Shown here one piece after another: positions 10,223 through 37,600 of a DNA stretch of 64,000 bases. The notes under the pieces are model-generated. The model worked only from the letters and a program-made list of their open reading frames with translations, was not told the origin of the DNA and ran no database searches. The position numbers were made by a program, and so were the translations under genes. The DNA is from Theristus sp. LFF4_11 (taxonomy: Eukaryota; Nematoda; Chromadorea; Monhysterida; Xyalidae), in contig JASANC010003080.1 in NCBI GenBank assembly GCA_030248135.1, positions 51,933 to 115,932 of the forward strand, read 5' to 3'. The stretch's first letter is position 1. Each line of letters opens with the position of its first letter.

Positions 10223-13200
10223 TCAAACTCCAGATGTCACCTGATGGTTCATCACATACCAATCGTGAAAGTACATCAGTATACAGAGCGGCTGTCCCAG
10301 GATTAGCGACAACCAAACGACGATGTTGCCCGGTTTACCGCCTGCTAAGACGGACTTTGTGAGCCAGCTTAGTGGGATCTGCGCCAGCATGCCACCGAAT
10401 GCCCACAGTCGAAACATGACCAGGGGGATGCTGATTAGGTACTCGTGTAGGAGGGCGGAGACGACGAACACTGTGGTGGCGGCCGCGAACGACGAGAAAC
10501 CGACCCTGGGCAAAAAAGTGATTTTTGGGTAAAAATTTTGGGCAAAATGGGCAAATGTTTTGGGTAAAAATTTGGGCAAAAAATTAGCTCCGGTGCCAGA
10601 CCAGATCGCCATCTTTGGTGTATGAGAGTGCAATTTTGTCGACATCAATTGTTTGCCACATGATATATTTCCGTCGTTTCTGAGTTGATTGATTCTCAAG
10701 CCACATCATGGTGTTAGTTAGGTTATGAGCAGCCCGGTATACACAGAAAGCCAGGCCAAATGTCGTCGCGAACCTTGCTTCCGTTGACCTAGGTCATGTG
10801 GCCGATTACCTACAGTCGAACTCTAATTTACAGGGGATCAGCTGACACGTTGGTGATTACGGTATGCATGCTTTCTGTGCAAACCAAACTCCGCCCCACA
10901 GCAATACCTGCACAGAAAACATGCATGCACGTAACCGACCACCAACCAATCAGCTGATTCCCTATAACTTAGAGTTCGACTGCATCATCAATCCTACCTG
11001 ATCATCGGCTTGTAGATGTGCCTGGCCGCCCAGCGGTGCACGGGGATATTCCAGTTGGCCCAAAAATACTGCAGTGTTTCGCTGTTCCACCAGTCTCTGA
11101 AAAAAAACCAAATTTCTCGATTTTTACAATAATAACGGCCAGTCGTGAGAACTCTGTCACACAAATACTGTCAAATTATTCGGTAAATCCGTCAGGCGTT
11201 TCGCCAATTATTCGTTGTACGCCGACACCGTTTGGACTCGTCAGCAACGATCGGTGTCACAGACACTTGAAAATGGACACTTTGGAGTACACATGTGATA
11301 AACGTAACAAGAAACCAAAAAACTACAAAAAACCGTCACCTATAAAACTCGCGATCCGCGAACGTCAGCAACTCCGCCTGCAGGTTCAGTATCGAATGGA
11401 ACAGACAATAGAAGCCCAACAGCCAGACGGCGTGATTCGGCACGGCCAGTTTTAGGAGACGCTCCATCATGCGGCCGAACTCCATGTTCACTAGCGGTTC
11501 GATTGAGTTACGAACGATCGGCTCGATCCATTGCTGGCCTGCAGTGGATTCGGGCTGTTTTCACTCGGGTTTGACGTTAAAAATGTGCAAGTTGTTGATT
11601 GATTGATTTTCGAAATTGACAAAGATTTACCGAAAACCATGCATGAATTAACGAAGCGGGTGGGACTTCGGCTAGGTCGTTAATTCACCGAAACACTAAT
11701 CGAGTCTTTTCACCCCGACAGCAAGACCAAGACACCAGAGCATGATACCTTCCGGTGTTCAAAACCGGTGATGAGAAGCTAACAAAATGAAATTTGAAAA
11801 CAAAAATAAAAAGACCACGCAGCCCAACCAGCAGCGGCCATCAGAAAGACGAGTCCAATGGTTTCGAGCGATCGTTTGCCGACAAACCACCATCGAACGC
11901 ACGGACTCCGCGGGAAGTTCAGCTCGTAGCACAGTGTGGGCGCGAACATGAAGTAGTACAAGTTGCCGAGCGTCAGATTGTCCGGGTAATGTAGCTGTGA
12001 CAAAAAGTGGCTATTTTTTCTTTCTTTAACACCAATGCGCCCGCATAATACAACGTGTGTACATGTATACATGTGTTTATACAACGGCTATGCACCTTGT
12101 TCAAATGCAAACACAGTGACTCGATTTGATTACCTGAATTGCCTTCCGTACCAAACTGATTTCGAGAATTTTTTCTCTCGGAAATTTCAAAGAAAGTCTC
12201 TCTGTATTGGTTAATAAAAGAAAGCGTATTTACATGCAACTAATTGCTGCACAAAAAACAGCTTTCCAAAAACAAAACAAAAAAAAACCCAGAAAATCCA
12301 CCAAAAAAACCAGCAAAAAAACCGACCACCGGCTCTGCCAGCTGGAATGGCCGCTTTCGCTTCTGCTGACTCGCATGATGATTGTGCTTCTTCGAGTGCC
12401 TTTGACGGGCCTCACTTCTCCGGTCCGCATTCGACGACGTCTCATTGTCATCGTGACTCCAGGCCGCCAGAACACCGTTCTGCTGATGTGCGTTGCTCGA
12501 TCGTATCGCCTTTCGACACCAGTAGTTCACATGAGCGTAGGAGATGAATTTCAGTGCGACGCACACGTAGGCCATCATTGTGCCCACTGTTGGGATCTGT
12601 GAGAATTTGGGGAATCGGGGTGAAAGAAAATTTGTGGGTTTACTATAACTGTAGAATTCAGTCGAACATTTAGACGAAAACGTTTACTTGCGCCTAAATA
12701 GGTGTTAGAGACACGGAAACTTTTTGATGACACCATTAATCGGACACAGAAATCAAGTCATATGCTGTAAAAATACGAGCTTTTCATGCGCAGCAAGCCA
12801 GATTTTCAGATTCACTAATCGCGTTACGTGCGTGAAGAGATGAATCAATACTGAATTTCAAGCGCCTTCCGCATAAAGCAAATGACGTCATGTCATTTCC
12901 GACACGTTTCAATAAACGCACAATATTATTTGATGCATCGTGTTTCTACTTTCTGCACGATAAAATACTCATCTCATCTTTTCTCCTAGCTCTTTCGAGT
13001 AACGAGGTAAACAACAAGACGATCGAACAACCAAACGCCTACAGGGTGCGGCCGCCGTAGCACGATGACGATTGGTGGCAGCGACAACACCGCAGTCACG
13101 ATGCCACCCTGTAGCAAGGCACCGGTGCGCTCGGAGATGTGGCTGGAATCTGAAAAAAAATTCGATTTTCCATCTCTAGACGCATTTAGTGGCAAGCGCT

Positions 13201-13891
13201 GGCTAAAAAAAACATCGCCTAAATTCGTGTTTCTTCGTTCGTTGCTGTGCTAAGAGCAACAAAGTTGCAATGAACGGTACATTTTGCAGTTGTTATTCTG
13301 GCGTGCTACAATTCCAATTATATCACATCAGACTAAAACAGTAACACCGACACGCTGTCAACTGTCAGCTCCAAATGACACCCCACAAACACACAACCGT
13401 GTCCCACAACCAATCAGTAGCCACTCAACCAAGTTGTAGGATGGTTCTCTGCATTTCGGCCTGGCCAATGTCATATACAGAAGAAGGGTGGCCTCATAAG
13501 TAATGTGCACCCATGTCACAAAAAAAAACAAAAAAACCCAACACCAAAAAAACCGAATCCAAAAAAACCCACGAATCACTCTCTGCAGTCCGAGCGTCGC
13601 CACGACGAACACATTCACCGCCAACAACAGCAGCAGATTCGGATTCTCGTGCGGTTCGTTGAAGAACACGCCATGCCATTGGTTCGGCTGTATGAGTATG
13701 CCGTATTTGATGATGTTCTCCAACGCTACCCTGGCGTTGCTCAACACCAACAGGAGCACTGCTAGATTCAGGAATCCCCGGTAGTTCGTGTAGCCCGAAG
13801 AGGTGCTGAACAGCGAGTCCTGCGACACGTGTACCGGGCGGTCCGGGGGACTGTAGTCGGGGGACGAGCTGTAATTGAGTTCTTTGTTCAT
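10223..13891 (-). CDS. DGAT1: Diacylglycerol O-acyltransferase 1 (MBOAT family)
   Basis: An ER membrane enzyme that transfers fatty acyl-CoA to diacylglycerol to make triacylglycerol. Seven exons on the minus strand close in phase: 13891-13569, 13142-13043, 12596-12330, 11994-11829, 11538-11340, 11096-10998 and 10505-10223. They give about 478 aa against 488 in human DGAT1. Family landmarks in order: [39 protein letters not shown] then [31 protein letters not shown], the FYRDWWN motif split by an intron, NWNIPVHRW, and the catalytic-histidine segment [13 protein letters not shown] followed by [16 protein letters not shown]. The cytosolic loop in exon 3 is longer and His/Asn/Arg rich. The first ATG is in exon 13891. 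An upstream exon at 14274-14461 could replace it by splicing into 13877. Confidence 0.97.
10811..10984. mobile_element. Palindromic MITE family P, full-length, in a DGAT1 intron
   Basis: The ends are tacagtcgaactctaa and its complement (gagttcgactgca). Inner arms contain gatcagctga...ggtgattacg and its complement. The centre has an accaaactccgccc box. The copy lies between the DGAT1 exons at 10505 and 11096. Confidence 0.8.
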
Positions 13892-14273
13892 TTGGGTTAT
13901 TGTCTTTTCATTTGGTCCTGCGACTCGATGTGCGCATGGATTTGTGAACAGTGTCCACGCGGGAATTCAAAGTTGTTGAAGTGTGAAGAGTGAACCGAGT
14001 CCCTGAGGCTCAAATGGCTGCAGGGGCATGAAACTGGTTTTCATTCAACGTCCGCATTCCGCAAACGCACGGATTCGCAGAATCAAAAGAAAAGAGAATA
14101 CGTGGTCATCAAAATGGATATCAAAAATAAAAAATATCAAACGAACTGTCTTCAAAATATGAAACAAAAATTTCGAAAATCAAAAAAAAAACACCAAACG
14201 AACTCACACATACTTCGAAAAACAAAACAATATTTCAAAAACCAAAAAAATCAACGAATATCAACGAACTCAC

Positions 14274-14461
14274 TCCGTCTGTTGCTGTTGACTGCTCGGT
14301 TCATTATTTGCGCTGTTATTACTATTCTGAGCAGACGACAGTGAATTGTGTCGTGGCTGCTGGTTTCGTCGTTTACGATGGCGCACTGAGACGTCCGCAA
14401 TGGTGGGTGAAGTGGAGCCGGGCGACGGCGACGTTGTGGTGCTCGGGGATGCCGGATGCAT
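14274..14461 (-). CDS. Possible alternative first exon of DGAT1
   Basis: An ATG at 14461 opens 62 codons rich in Ser/Thr/Pro/Asn/Gln with an HRKRRN basic patch, ending in a good donor (GGA/GTGAGT). The phase (2) matches an acceptor at ATTACAG/CTCG inside the exon at 13891, giving ...[19 protein letters not shown]1 N-termini are typically Ser/Arg rich and poorly conserved, so this is plausible. The acceptor has a weak polypyrimidine tract. Confidence 0.35.
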
Positions 14462-15462
14462 CCTGTTGGAAATAATGATGTCAGTTCGGAATCGATTGGA
14501 TTGGTGAAACCGGCTGATTGGAAGTGATTGGTTGTTGTGGAACAACCTGGAAACAATTGTTTTGATGGGATTTTGGTCCACCAAGGGGGTATAGGTCGTC
14601 CAGTTCGTGCCCGTCTGGTGAATTTTTTCGGAAAATTTTTCCGATGCCGCCTCTGTGGTGAACCGCGGCGCACATGCCGCCATGCGGTGCACCACTGCCG
14701 CAAATCTCTGTGTGTATCCCATTGCGGTAAGTGGACTGCGGTTCACCACACCGTCGCGCGGCTAAATGGCGCATTCATGAAGCAGTATTTAGTGACGAGT
14801 AATTGTGTTAAACCAGTCACGCGGCTACTAAATACTGCTTTATGAATGCCCGTTGAGATCGGTGGGGTACACCGAGATGACGCCTTACGCGGGTACCCTC
14901 CTGGTTTGAAGACCGGACACTTTCAATCTAATATTGCACCTTCGTAACAAACCACAGGCCGCTGAAATGCACCGGAAAAGTATTCCAGCAATCTTTAGTT
15001 TTTCGTACCGTTACATAAAAAAACCAGTTTGCCTAAAAAATAATTTTTTTTCACTGCCATTTTCAACTAATCGCAGTTGGTTGACACAACCAAACACTCA
15101 CTTGGAAAACTGACCACTGAGCCACGGTGATTTCCATTTCTTTATTTCACGTTGCATAAGTCAGATCACGCGCAAAAACAAAACCAACAGAACAAAACTG
15201 ACAAAAAAAGAAAACACAATTCATACCGCAGAAAAACGATCACAATAGAAAAAAACGCAATGTACATTTTCATTTCACTGAAGCAACAAGAAACAAACAA
15301 CTAACGAACCAACACTAAAAACAACCAACAACAGTATGGACTTGACTATTCGCGCGGAAGTCTACAAAAAGGCCCGAATTTATACAACCGTAAAAACCGA
15401 CAACAAAAATTTGCAAACCCGACATTTCACACGTAAGAGGACGAACAACAAAAGTTTTTTTT
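14462..15462. other. Intergenic, DGAT1 to RPB2
   Basis: It holds a family-C hairpin (14770-14851) and an A-rich tract. A minus-strand AATAAA near 15139 probably ends the RPB2 transcript. No further exon is visible. Confidence 0.55.
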
Positions 15463-30711
<15,249 letters not shown>

Positions 30712-31048
30712 TTTTTTTATTTCACTTCCCCAGGCTTTTATTTGATTGAATGCTTCTTGTCTGATTTGGTGTCTTTTATTTCTATTTTCTATTCTTTGTA
30801 TTCTTTTCTGAAAAAATGGCAATATTAGCACGGGGAAATGAAACAGCATGCAGCAATAAAAATCTTTGCAATTCGCCTTTCTCGGAGTTCAGCTCGGCAC
30901 CCCAAAACAAAAAAAACGTCACTTTAAAGAAAAACAAGTGAAAATTCAAAAGGAATAGTTCTTTCTTGCTTGGCTTTGCTTTGATTCTTTGACTCTCTCA
31001 GAGAGTCTTTCTCAATGATTTTTCAAAGTTCGAATCTCGAAAATAACC
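30712..31048. promoter_or_regulatory. Shared bidirectional promoter, RPB2 and SAYSD1
   Basis: The start codons of RPB2 (minus, 30711) and SAYSD1 (plus, 31049) lie back to back with 337 bp between them. That interval must hold both 5' UTRs and promoters unless untranslated exons lie further away. No clear TATA box or initiator stands out. A short palindrome, actctctcagagagt, lies near 30990-31005. Confidence 0.6.
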
Positions 31049-32536
31049 ATGGCTGAATCGGTGCGTGCCAGACTGCTCAATTTTCGTCAACAGCAGCAGC
31101 AAAGCATGAAGCCGCAAGACAACGACAATGAAAATGAAATCGAACACCACAATCACGCCAGCAGTTGCAGTAATTCTCCATTGGTGAGTTATTCGTTTTC
31201 AAAAGTGTTTTTTTTTTGTTTTTTGCAAATCAAATTTGGCAGTTTCGATTGGTGTTTTTGTTTGTTCGTGAATTCGACATTTGACAAAACGAATTTTTTT
31301 TCGGACCACAATTTCATGTGCGGTTGGTTGGCTGCAGATTGAGGGCACTGGCAATCGCAAAACTACAGTTTCAAGATCAGTTTGTTGCATTTTCAGCTTT
31401 CCAGTGACGAGAAAAGGTCAGAGATCGAAGCGCACTCCGACAATGTGCAAGGTTCACGCTCAAATCACCACCATCCGCCGTCTTCTTGGTGCCGTCGATG
31501 GTGCGGTGCCGTGAGCGAGTTCTTCGATCCATTCTCAAATTGGTTCGTGTTCGTGTGGTCGTGTGAGATATCAAGATTCGTTTTGTAGTCGTGTTTTTGG
31601 TCAGTCTAAAGACCAGATTACGTGGGCCAGTGTCATATAACAATGATTTAAGAAACAATTCTGATGCATTTCTGCATTTTATACAGTCGAACTTTAAATT
31701 ATAGGGAATCATCTGATTGGTTGGTGGTCACGGGCATCCAGAAAGCATGCATCACGTGACCACCAGCCAATCAGCTGTTTCCCTATAACTTTGAGTTCGA
31801 CTGCACGGAGAAACTCAACTCAACCAATCAAGCACATGCCAGGTGCTCCAGCCATCCGCACGTCTGCACGTCGCTGACGCTCACATTCTGGCTTGTCGCG
31901 TTTGTGCTCGCGTATCAACTGGACTTTGTCGCCGTCGTCGTTCTCTTGTTCGTCTTGTTCGCGTTGTTCAAGTGGGGCTTTCGAACGAAACCGCGAGCGC
32001 ACGGTGAACCGTCCGCTTATTCGGTGCGGGTTTAGTTTGTTGGAATTCATGAAGCAATATTTGGTGACCGTGTGGCTATGTTTCAACACAGCTATGCGTC
32101 ACTAAGTACTGCTTCATGAATGCGCTTTAATTTTCTCAATCTTTCAATCTATTCATCGCGAACACAACGCGCTTAAAGGCAATAAGTCGAAAGTGATCAT
32201 ACCTGTTTTTTAATCGTGAGCGTTTTTTGCTGTTTTTGTTTGGAAAAGAAACAAATGCGGAATGCCACTTCATCTGGACGATTTTCAAGGTCTGCGCAAA
32301 CCGCACACTTTTCTCTCGATCTTATGATTCACTCATATTCAACTTAACTCTTACTTTACTTGAACTGGCTGAACGCAACGCAACAACAACCGAATGAAAC
32401 CGAATAGTTTGCAGTTCTGCAGGTTTTCAATGAGAACTGCGAGCGTATCACGGGCACGTTCACGGCTGAACAGTTTGAACAGAATTTGCGAAGAGGCGGC
32501 GGGTTGGCGGGTGGTGTTGGGTTGATGACGTTGTGA
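31049..32536 (+). CDS. SAYSD1: SAYSvFN domain protein, SAYSD1 homolog (4 exons, 191 aa)
   Basis: Exons 31049-31183, 31397-31542, 31843-32023 and 32423-32536 close in phase and give 191 aa (human SAYSD1 183 aa). The protein opens with a short helix, MAESVRARLLNFR, as in the family, followed by a polar, Gln/Asn-rich linker. A hydrophobic hairpin follows (LTLTFWLVAFVLAYQLDFVAVV split across two segments, then LLFVLFALFKWGF), next the SAYSVFN motif, divided by an intron as SAYS/VFN, and a tail with ITGTFTAEQFEQNLR. In mammals SAYSD1 is an ER membrane protein that binds UFM1 and ribosomes in translocation-coupled quality control. An AATAAA at 32759 is a plausible poly(A) signal. Confidence 0.87.
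31684..31804. mobile_element. Palindromic MITE family P in a SAYSD1 intron
   Basis: Ends are tacagtcgaactttaaatta and its complement, gtt.cgactgca. Inner arms include atctgattggttggtggtcac. It lies between the second and third SAYSD1 exons. Confidence 0.8.
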
Positions 32537-34666
32537 TGATTGGTTGATTTGATTATTAATTTCTGTTGATTGGTTGGCTGCTCCTTGACTGGTTGTTCGG
32601 TTGTGTTGTTTTTTCGCTGGTTTTGTGATTCGAAATTTTTTACTGAAATTCATGCCTTTTCAATACTAGTTTTGGGTGCCTTATTTCAATTGCGTTTGTT
32701 TGTCACAAAAATCATTCGTTTCGCATGATTCACAGTGTACATTTTGTTGGAGAAAGGCAATAAAACAGATCTGTGTGGCACGTTTTTGTTGAGTTGACTC
32801 TGGCTTGTGTTTTCCATTTTGTTGACGCTGATTGGGTTTCACTGCGCTGACATTCTGCTTGTTTGTAATCAGTTGAATTCAGTAACAGCGGTAAAATCAG
32901 AAGGAAGAGATGAAGCATGTGGCGCTGCAGTGCAACAGCGACATGAAATTTCTCTGTCGCGTCTGTAGCGCAGGTGTAGGGCTTTCGCCTGCTGTTCTGT
33001 AGGTGGAAAGTTCGAACCTCGCTGCGGACAAGACACACCATGATGAAACTAAAGTGACCTAACAAGATCTAATGGTCTACTCCCTCCAGAGCCGAGGGTA
33101 AATTGGGCTCGGGGCAGTATTGCCCGTTTCCGCCGGAGTTTGGTACCTTAGGGTTTCCGGAACCGGCGCGCAAACAAATAAAATAAAGAAAACGCACACT
33201 GCTCTAATGGTGCGACATCTCGACCCAATGGCGGGAATTCGCACTATCACAACAACACGGCGACAGGCTTGAACGGGTTGTCTGTGTGTTTGGAGCAAAT
33301 GTCTACGCGGGTGTTCATGGAACCCGGTACCCGTGTGGGGTGAGCTGCAAATAATGCAATTAACAAAGGGATATCGAACCACTGCTGTGGTGTGCGCGTG
33401 AAAAACCGCTGAAACCACACGGGTATCATGGAGGTTGTTCATGTGTACGTTTAGTTTTTGTATAATGGGCTTCTATCGGTAATAAAAACGGGGTTCAAGC
33501 TTCAAGCTTAGAAGATCTGTTGAGTTTTTGTTGATAACAAGCTTCATTTCGCTTAATCACCTTGGAAACCCAAAGCAAGCGTTTCCGTAGAAACTGGCTC
33601 TTACCGGGTTGTCATGACCACGGGAAGTTTTCCAAGGAGAACTGCGGGTTACATGTGCTCTGTTACACGTTCTTTTTAGCGTTAAAAATTGTCGGGCGTC
33701 CAATTTCAAAAATATTAAGAAACTGACGAAGAAAAATGCGTTTTGACAAAACTCAAAAACGACAGACAAGCTCAAATGATTGCATTTTGCATTCATTTGC
33801 AAAATCTGTGTGCTGGACTTTTTTCTTTGCTGAACAATTGTTATTTCTGCTTTCTTGTATTCTTCTGACTATTTACTTTTTGTCATCGCCTTGCTTGACG
33901 ACACCCACAATGCCGTATTTTTGCAAAAATAATTACATGTACCTTTGATTCCTTGACGTCAGTCAAACATGGTGTGTGTGTGTGCAACCACAGATGACTT
34001 TGACAGATGCAGTCTAGCTCTATTACATTTCCAACTAGCTAGCTGATTGATTGGTGGTCACGTGACGCATGGATTCTATGCAAACCAAACTCCGCCTCCA
34101 CAGCAGTACATGAGTGCAGAATGCTTGCATCAACCAATAAGCTAGTTGGATATGTTATAGAGTTGTACCACAGACAGAGTACATTTAAATTTTTTTCAGC
34201 GCTTCACATTTCTTTATGTTCATTTTATTTACAGAACGTTTCCAGCCGATTTTGAAATCCCTATAATTATTATCTTTTCGTGCGAAGGAGGCGGAGTAAT
34301 GTTGAATGATGTGTGGAAAAGCCGCACAGCTGAAAAGTTGTTTCACGCCCAAACGTAATTCGAATATAAGATAAAATAAATTTATTTAGTGAGAGAAAAA
34401 TCTGACTGGTTTTTTCTTAATTTCTTGCACAAATCTGCCGTCAGAATACGTTAAGTTTCGTTGATTTCAAATTGCCGCGCAGCCATGAAACATTTTCTCT
34501 ATCTGTGCGTGCAAACGCATATTGGGTCACGGTTAATAAGAAAGATAATACCAAACTCCGACATGTTTTGCGGAACAGATGGCTTCACCAACTCCTGAGT
34601 CATTCGCGAACTGACACCGAACTCGATCAAAAAACCTGTTTCTTCACCAGCATTACATTTCCACCG
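32537..34666. other. Intergenic, SAYSD1 to ABCA
   Basis: No convincing coding exon. It contains a tRNA-like SINE (about 32945-33175) and a family-P MITE (about 34012-34168). The region before 34667 may carry untranslated ABCA exons; an acceptor-like cttcaccag lies 17 bp upstream of the start codon. Confidence 0.55.
32945..33175 (+). mobile_element. tRNA-derived SINE (second family)
   Basis: The head contains an A-box-like tgtagcgcaggtgtagggc and a B-box-like aaagttcgaacctcg. The 3' part, ccgccggagtttggtacctta then ggtttccggaaccggcgcg and an A-rich end, recurs at about 20795-20860 and partly near 8100. Confidence 0.6.
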
Positions 34667-37600
34667 ATGACCAGCAAACTCTCACCGCTGCTCTGGAAGA
34701 ACTTCGTCTGGTGTCGGCGGCATCCGTTTCGCACGGCGCTGTTCTACGGTGAACCGCTGTTGTTCTGTTCGTTCATCGCGTTGATCTTGAAGGACGGTGT
34801 ACCACGAAACGCGGACTGCGCTCTCCAGCCGGCCGTGTTGCCGATCAGTCATCCCGCATTGTTCGTGACGTCGTTGGTGTGCAACGATGATGACGCTTGC
34901 GTCGGTCACCGCGACACGCCGCCACCGACGGAGTACGTCAGTCGGTGGAATGGGGCACGAGCAACGTCGGCACCGGTGAATGCGAATGAGACCGAATCGT
35001 TCTTGTGTCCGGGTGAGCGGTTTTTTTTGTTTTTTTTGTATGTGCCATCCATCTGGCTGATATGTACAACTACAGTCGAACTCAATAAAATGTGGAATCA
35101 GCTAATTGTTCGTCGGAGGAGAGGCTGCTCACACTCCGCACCCTTCTTTTTTCGTGGATCTGGATTTTATTGAAACGTGTTTTTTTTTGAATGAGTGTGA
35201 ATTTCCAGCACCCTTTTCATGCTAAAAATAAACTCAAAGGGTTGGAGAACTGCGAAATTTAGATTTTTTTATTTAACAGCTCAAAATGCATTTTTTATTG
35301 ACGACGACGACGTCGTCGTCGCTTAATTTTTGCGTTTGAACTTAAACACAAAAGCCTGAAAGGAGTGCGCTGTGCATGGTTTGCTGCGTGCACCAAGTAA
35401 ATGAACACAGCAGCTTACCAAAAACAACTTGAAAACAGTACCGAAGGCGAAAGCAAATTTTCGAGGGGGGGGGGGTGCGGAGTGTGAGCAGCCTCTCCTC
35501 CGCCGACCAATCAGCTGATTCCACATTTTAGTGAGTTGGACTGTAGCTGATTGGTTGGTTGCACTTTGCACACACGTGCATGCATGCTGTGCAGGCATTG
35601 CTGTGGAGGCGGAGTCTACCTGCACAGAACGCATGCATCAACTAAACGTGTGTGCAACCAACCAATCAGCTAGTTGTAAATCAGCCAGATTGACTGTGTG
35701 TTTATTTCAACTCGCCACTTTAGCCGTTGAATGTGGAGGTCGCGAAAGACGAACCAAACATATGGCGTTGCACAAAACATATTTTGTCCACAAACAAATA
35801 GACGAAAAGTCAAGTGATTGAGACTTTCCCGACCACCGTGACTGTGTGCACTTTGGTTATGAAAAATCAAATGTTACACAGTTTAGTTATGCAAACTTCT
35901 TGACTGACTGAGGACAAAGCGGCGTTCAATTATTGTCATTCAAAAGCAACATCGTGTTTTTTTTCATTCATCAGGATTAACGAAAGAAGCCGGCACGCGT
36001 CAGCTGCTTCTGGCTGTGCGATCCGCTTGTTTCGAAAGAAACGAGGATGTTCGCTACCGTACTGTACCAGCGATCGACTTCGTGTTTCGCGGTCAGATAC
36101 TGTACTACCCGAAAACTGCGGTCACCGACCGCGTCATGGAGAGAACCGTCCGAGTGTTGGATCGCATAAATACGCTGAAAGTTTGTGAAGTCAAACTTGT
36201 TACACAGTGGTTTTGATCAACAGGATTCCTAATGTAAGCGAAGAAGTCAGTCAACATTTGCTGATGAACGAACAACCAAACAAACAGGAGTTCGGACTTT
36301 TTTAGCTGGGGTTAAATGCCAGTATGCGAACAGAACACTGGATTGGACGTTTCTGTTATGGCAATCTGGTGGAGCTTTTCTGTTACTGACAGTCTATGCA
36401 GTCTTAGTTGGGTTGGGATTTGATCCCCCTCCCCCCGTGGAAAAGAATCTGACGTGCTAATGCACGTCACACGACCCAAGGCAGAACAAAATGCCGATAT
36501 TCACTTGTTTTTTTACGAACATACGGTATGGTCGGTTAAACATGACAGCTTTTTTCAGGGTGCAAGGAGCGCGCGAATTTTGAATGAAAGAAAAAAGACG
36601 TTCAGAAACTGAATTGTGTGACAAATTTGACGCGTTTTTTTAAACTAATGGATTATCCCCGCGCTATTCTGTTCAATCTTTATCCCTTGATCACGTGATT
36701 GGGAATTATGTTGGCTTTTTTGAAAAAAGACAACTCCTAGTCTGCGGCTGATCCCGCCTTGAGGGACTGCCTCATTTATTCGGCCATACTGTACAAACCA
36801 TTTTCTTGGCACACTGCAATAAACGATTTCAGTTCGGGCAGCTGCTGTTGAATTCGACCGGCCGACTAGAGCGGAGTCTCGCCGAGCTGGCAATCGCGGC
36901 CAGGTGCTACCAATCGCTGGCCGATCGTGTGATCGGCTTCGACAACGAAACGTCCGCACTTGAGCACGGACGCTCGCTGAACAAAAGCGTCGACATCGTC
37001 TGGGGCATGGTACAGTTCGATTACGACAGCGACATCCACGTCGACACCGTGCTGGCCTACAAACTCGTCATCCCCTACCTGATGCGTCGACGCACCTCGA
37101 CGGTGTACCTGCAGAGTTTGATCGAGTTCGCGATCGTTCGGGACGTTTCAACAACCGGATTGGCCAATTCTGAAACTCCGGACCGAAACTTCATTCTGAA
37201 TCGCCTGCCGCGTCGCTGCCGCAAGGACTCGAACGTCTACAACCAGTTCGGCGGCATCATGTACTCCGTGTTCTCGCTAGGCCTGATCGCCGTCGTCTAC
37301 ACCGTCTCGGGTGAAATGTGCCACGAAAAGGCGACCGGACTCCTCGAGTTCCTACTGATCGCCGACGTGCCGCGTTGGATCGTCCGTCTCAGTTGGTACT
37401 GTTTCGCGGCATTCTTCATCGTCACCGTCACCATCACCGCCGACCTCGTGCTCGTGCACAGCTACAGTGATCTGATCGAGCACAGCGACACGACGCTGCT
37501 CCACTCGCTCGCGTTCGCCTATTCGCTCGCGCTCGTCAGTCTGTGCTTCTTCGTGTCGAGCGTGACGCCGGACGCACAGCGGGCGTCCGTCACGATGCTC

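Noticed and set aside
34472..34666. Upstream extension of the first ABCA frame
   Set aside because: There is no ATG in this part of the frame and an acceptor-like sequence precedes the ATG at 34667, which opens a typical ABCA N-terminus.
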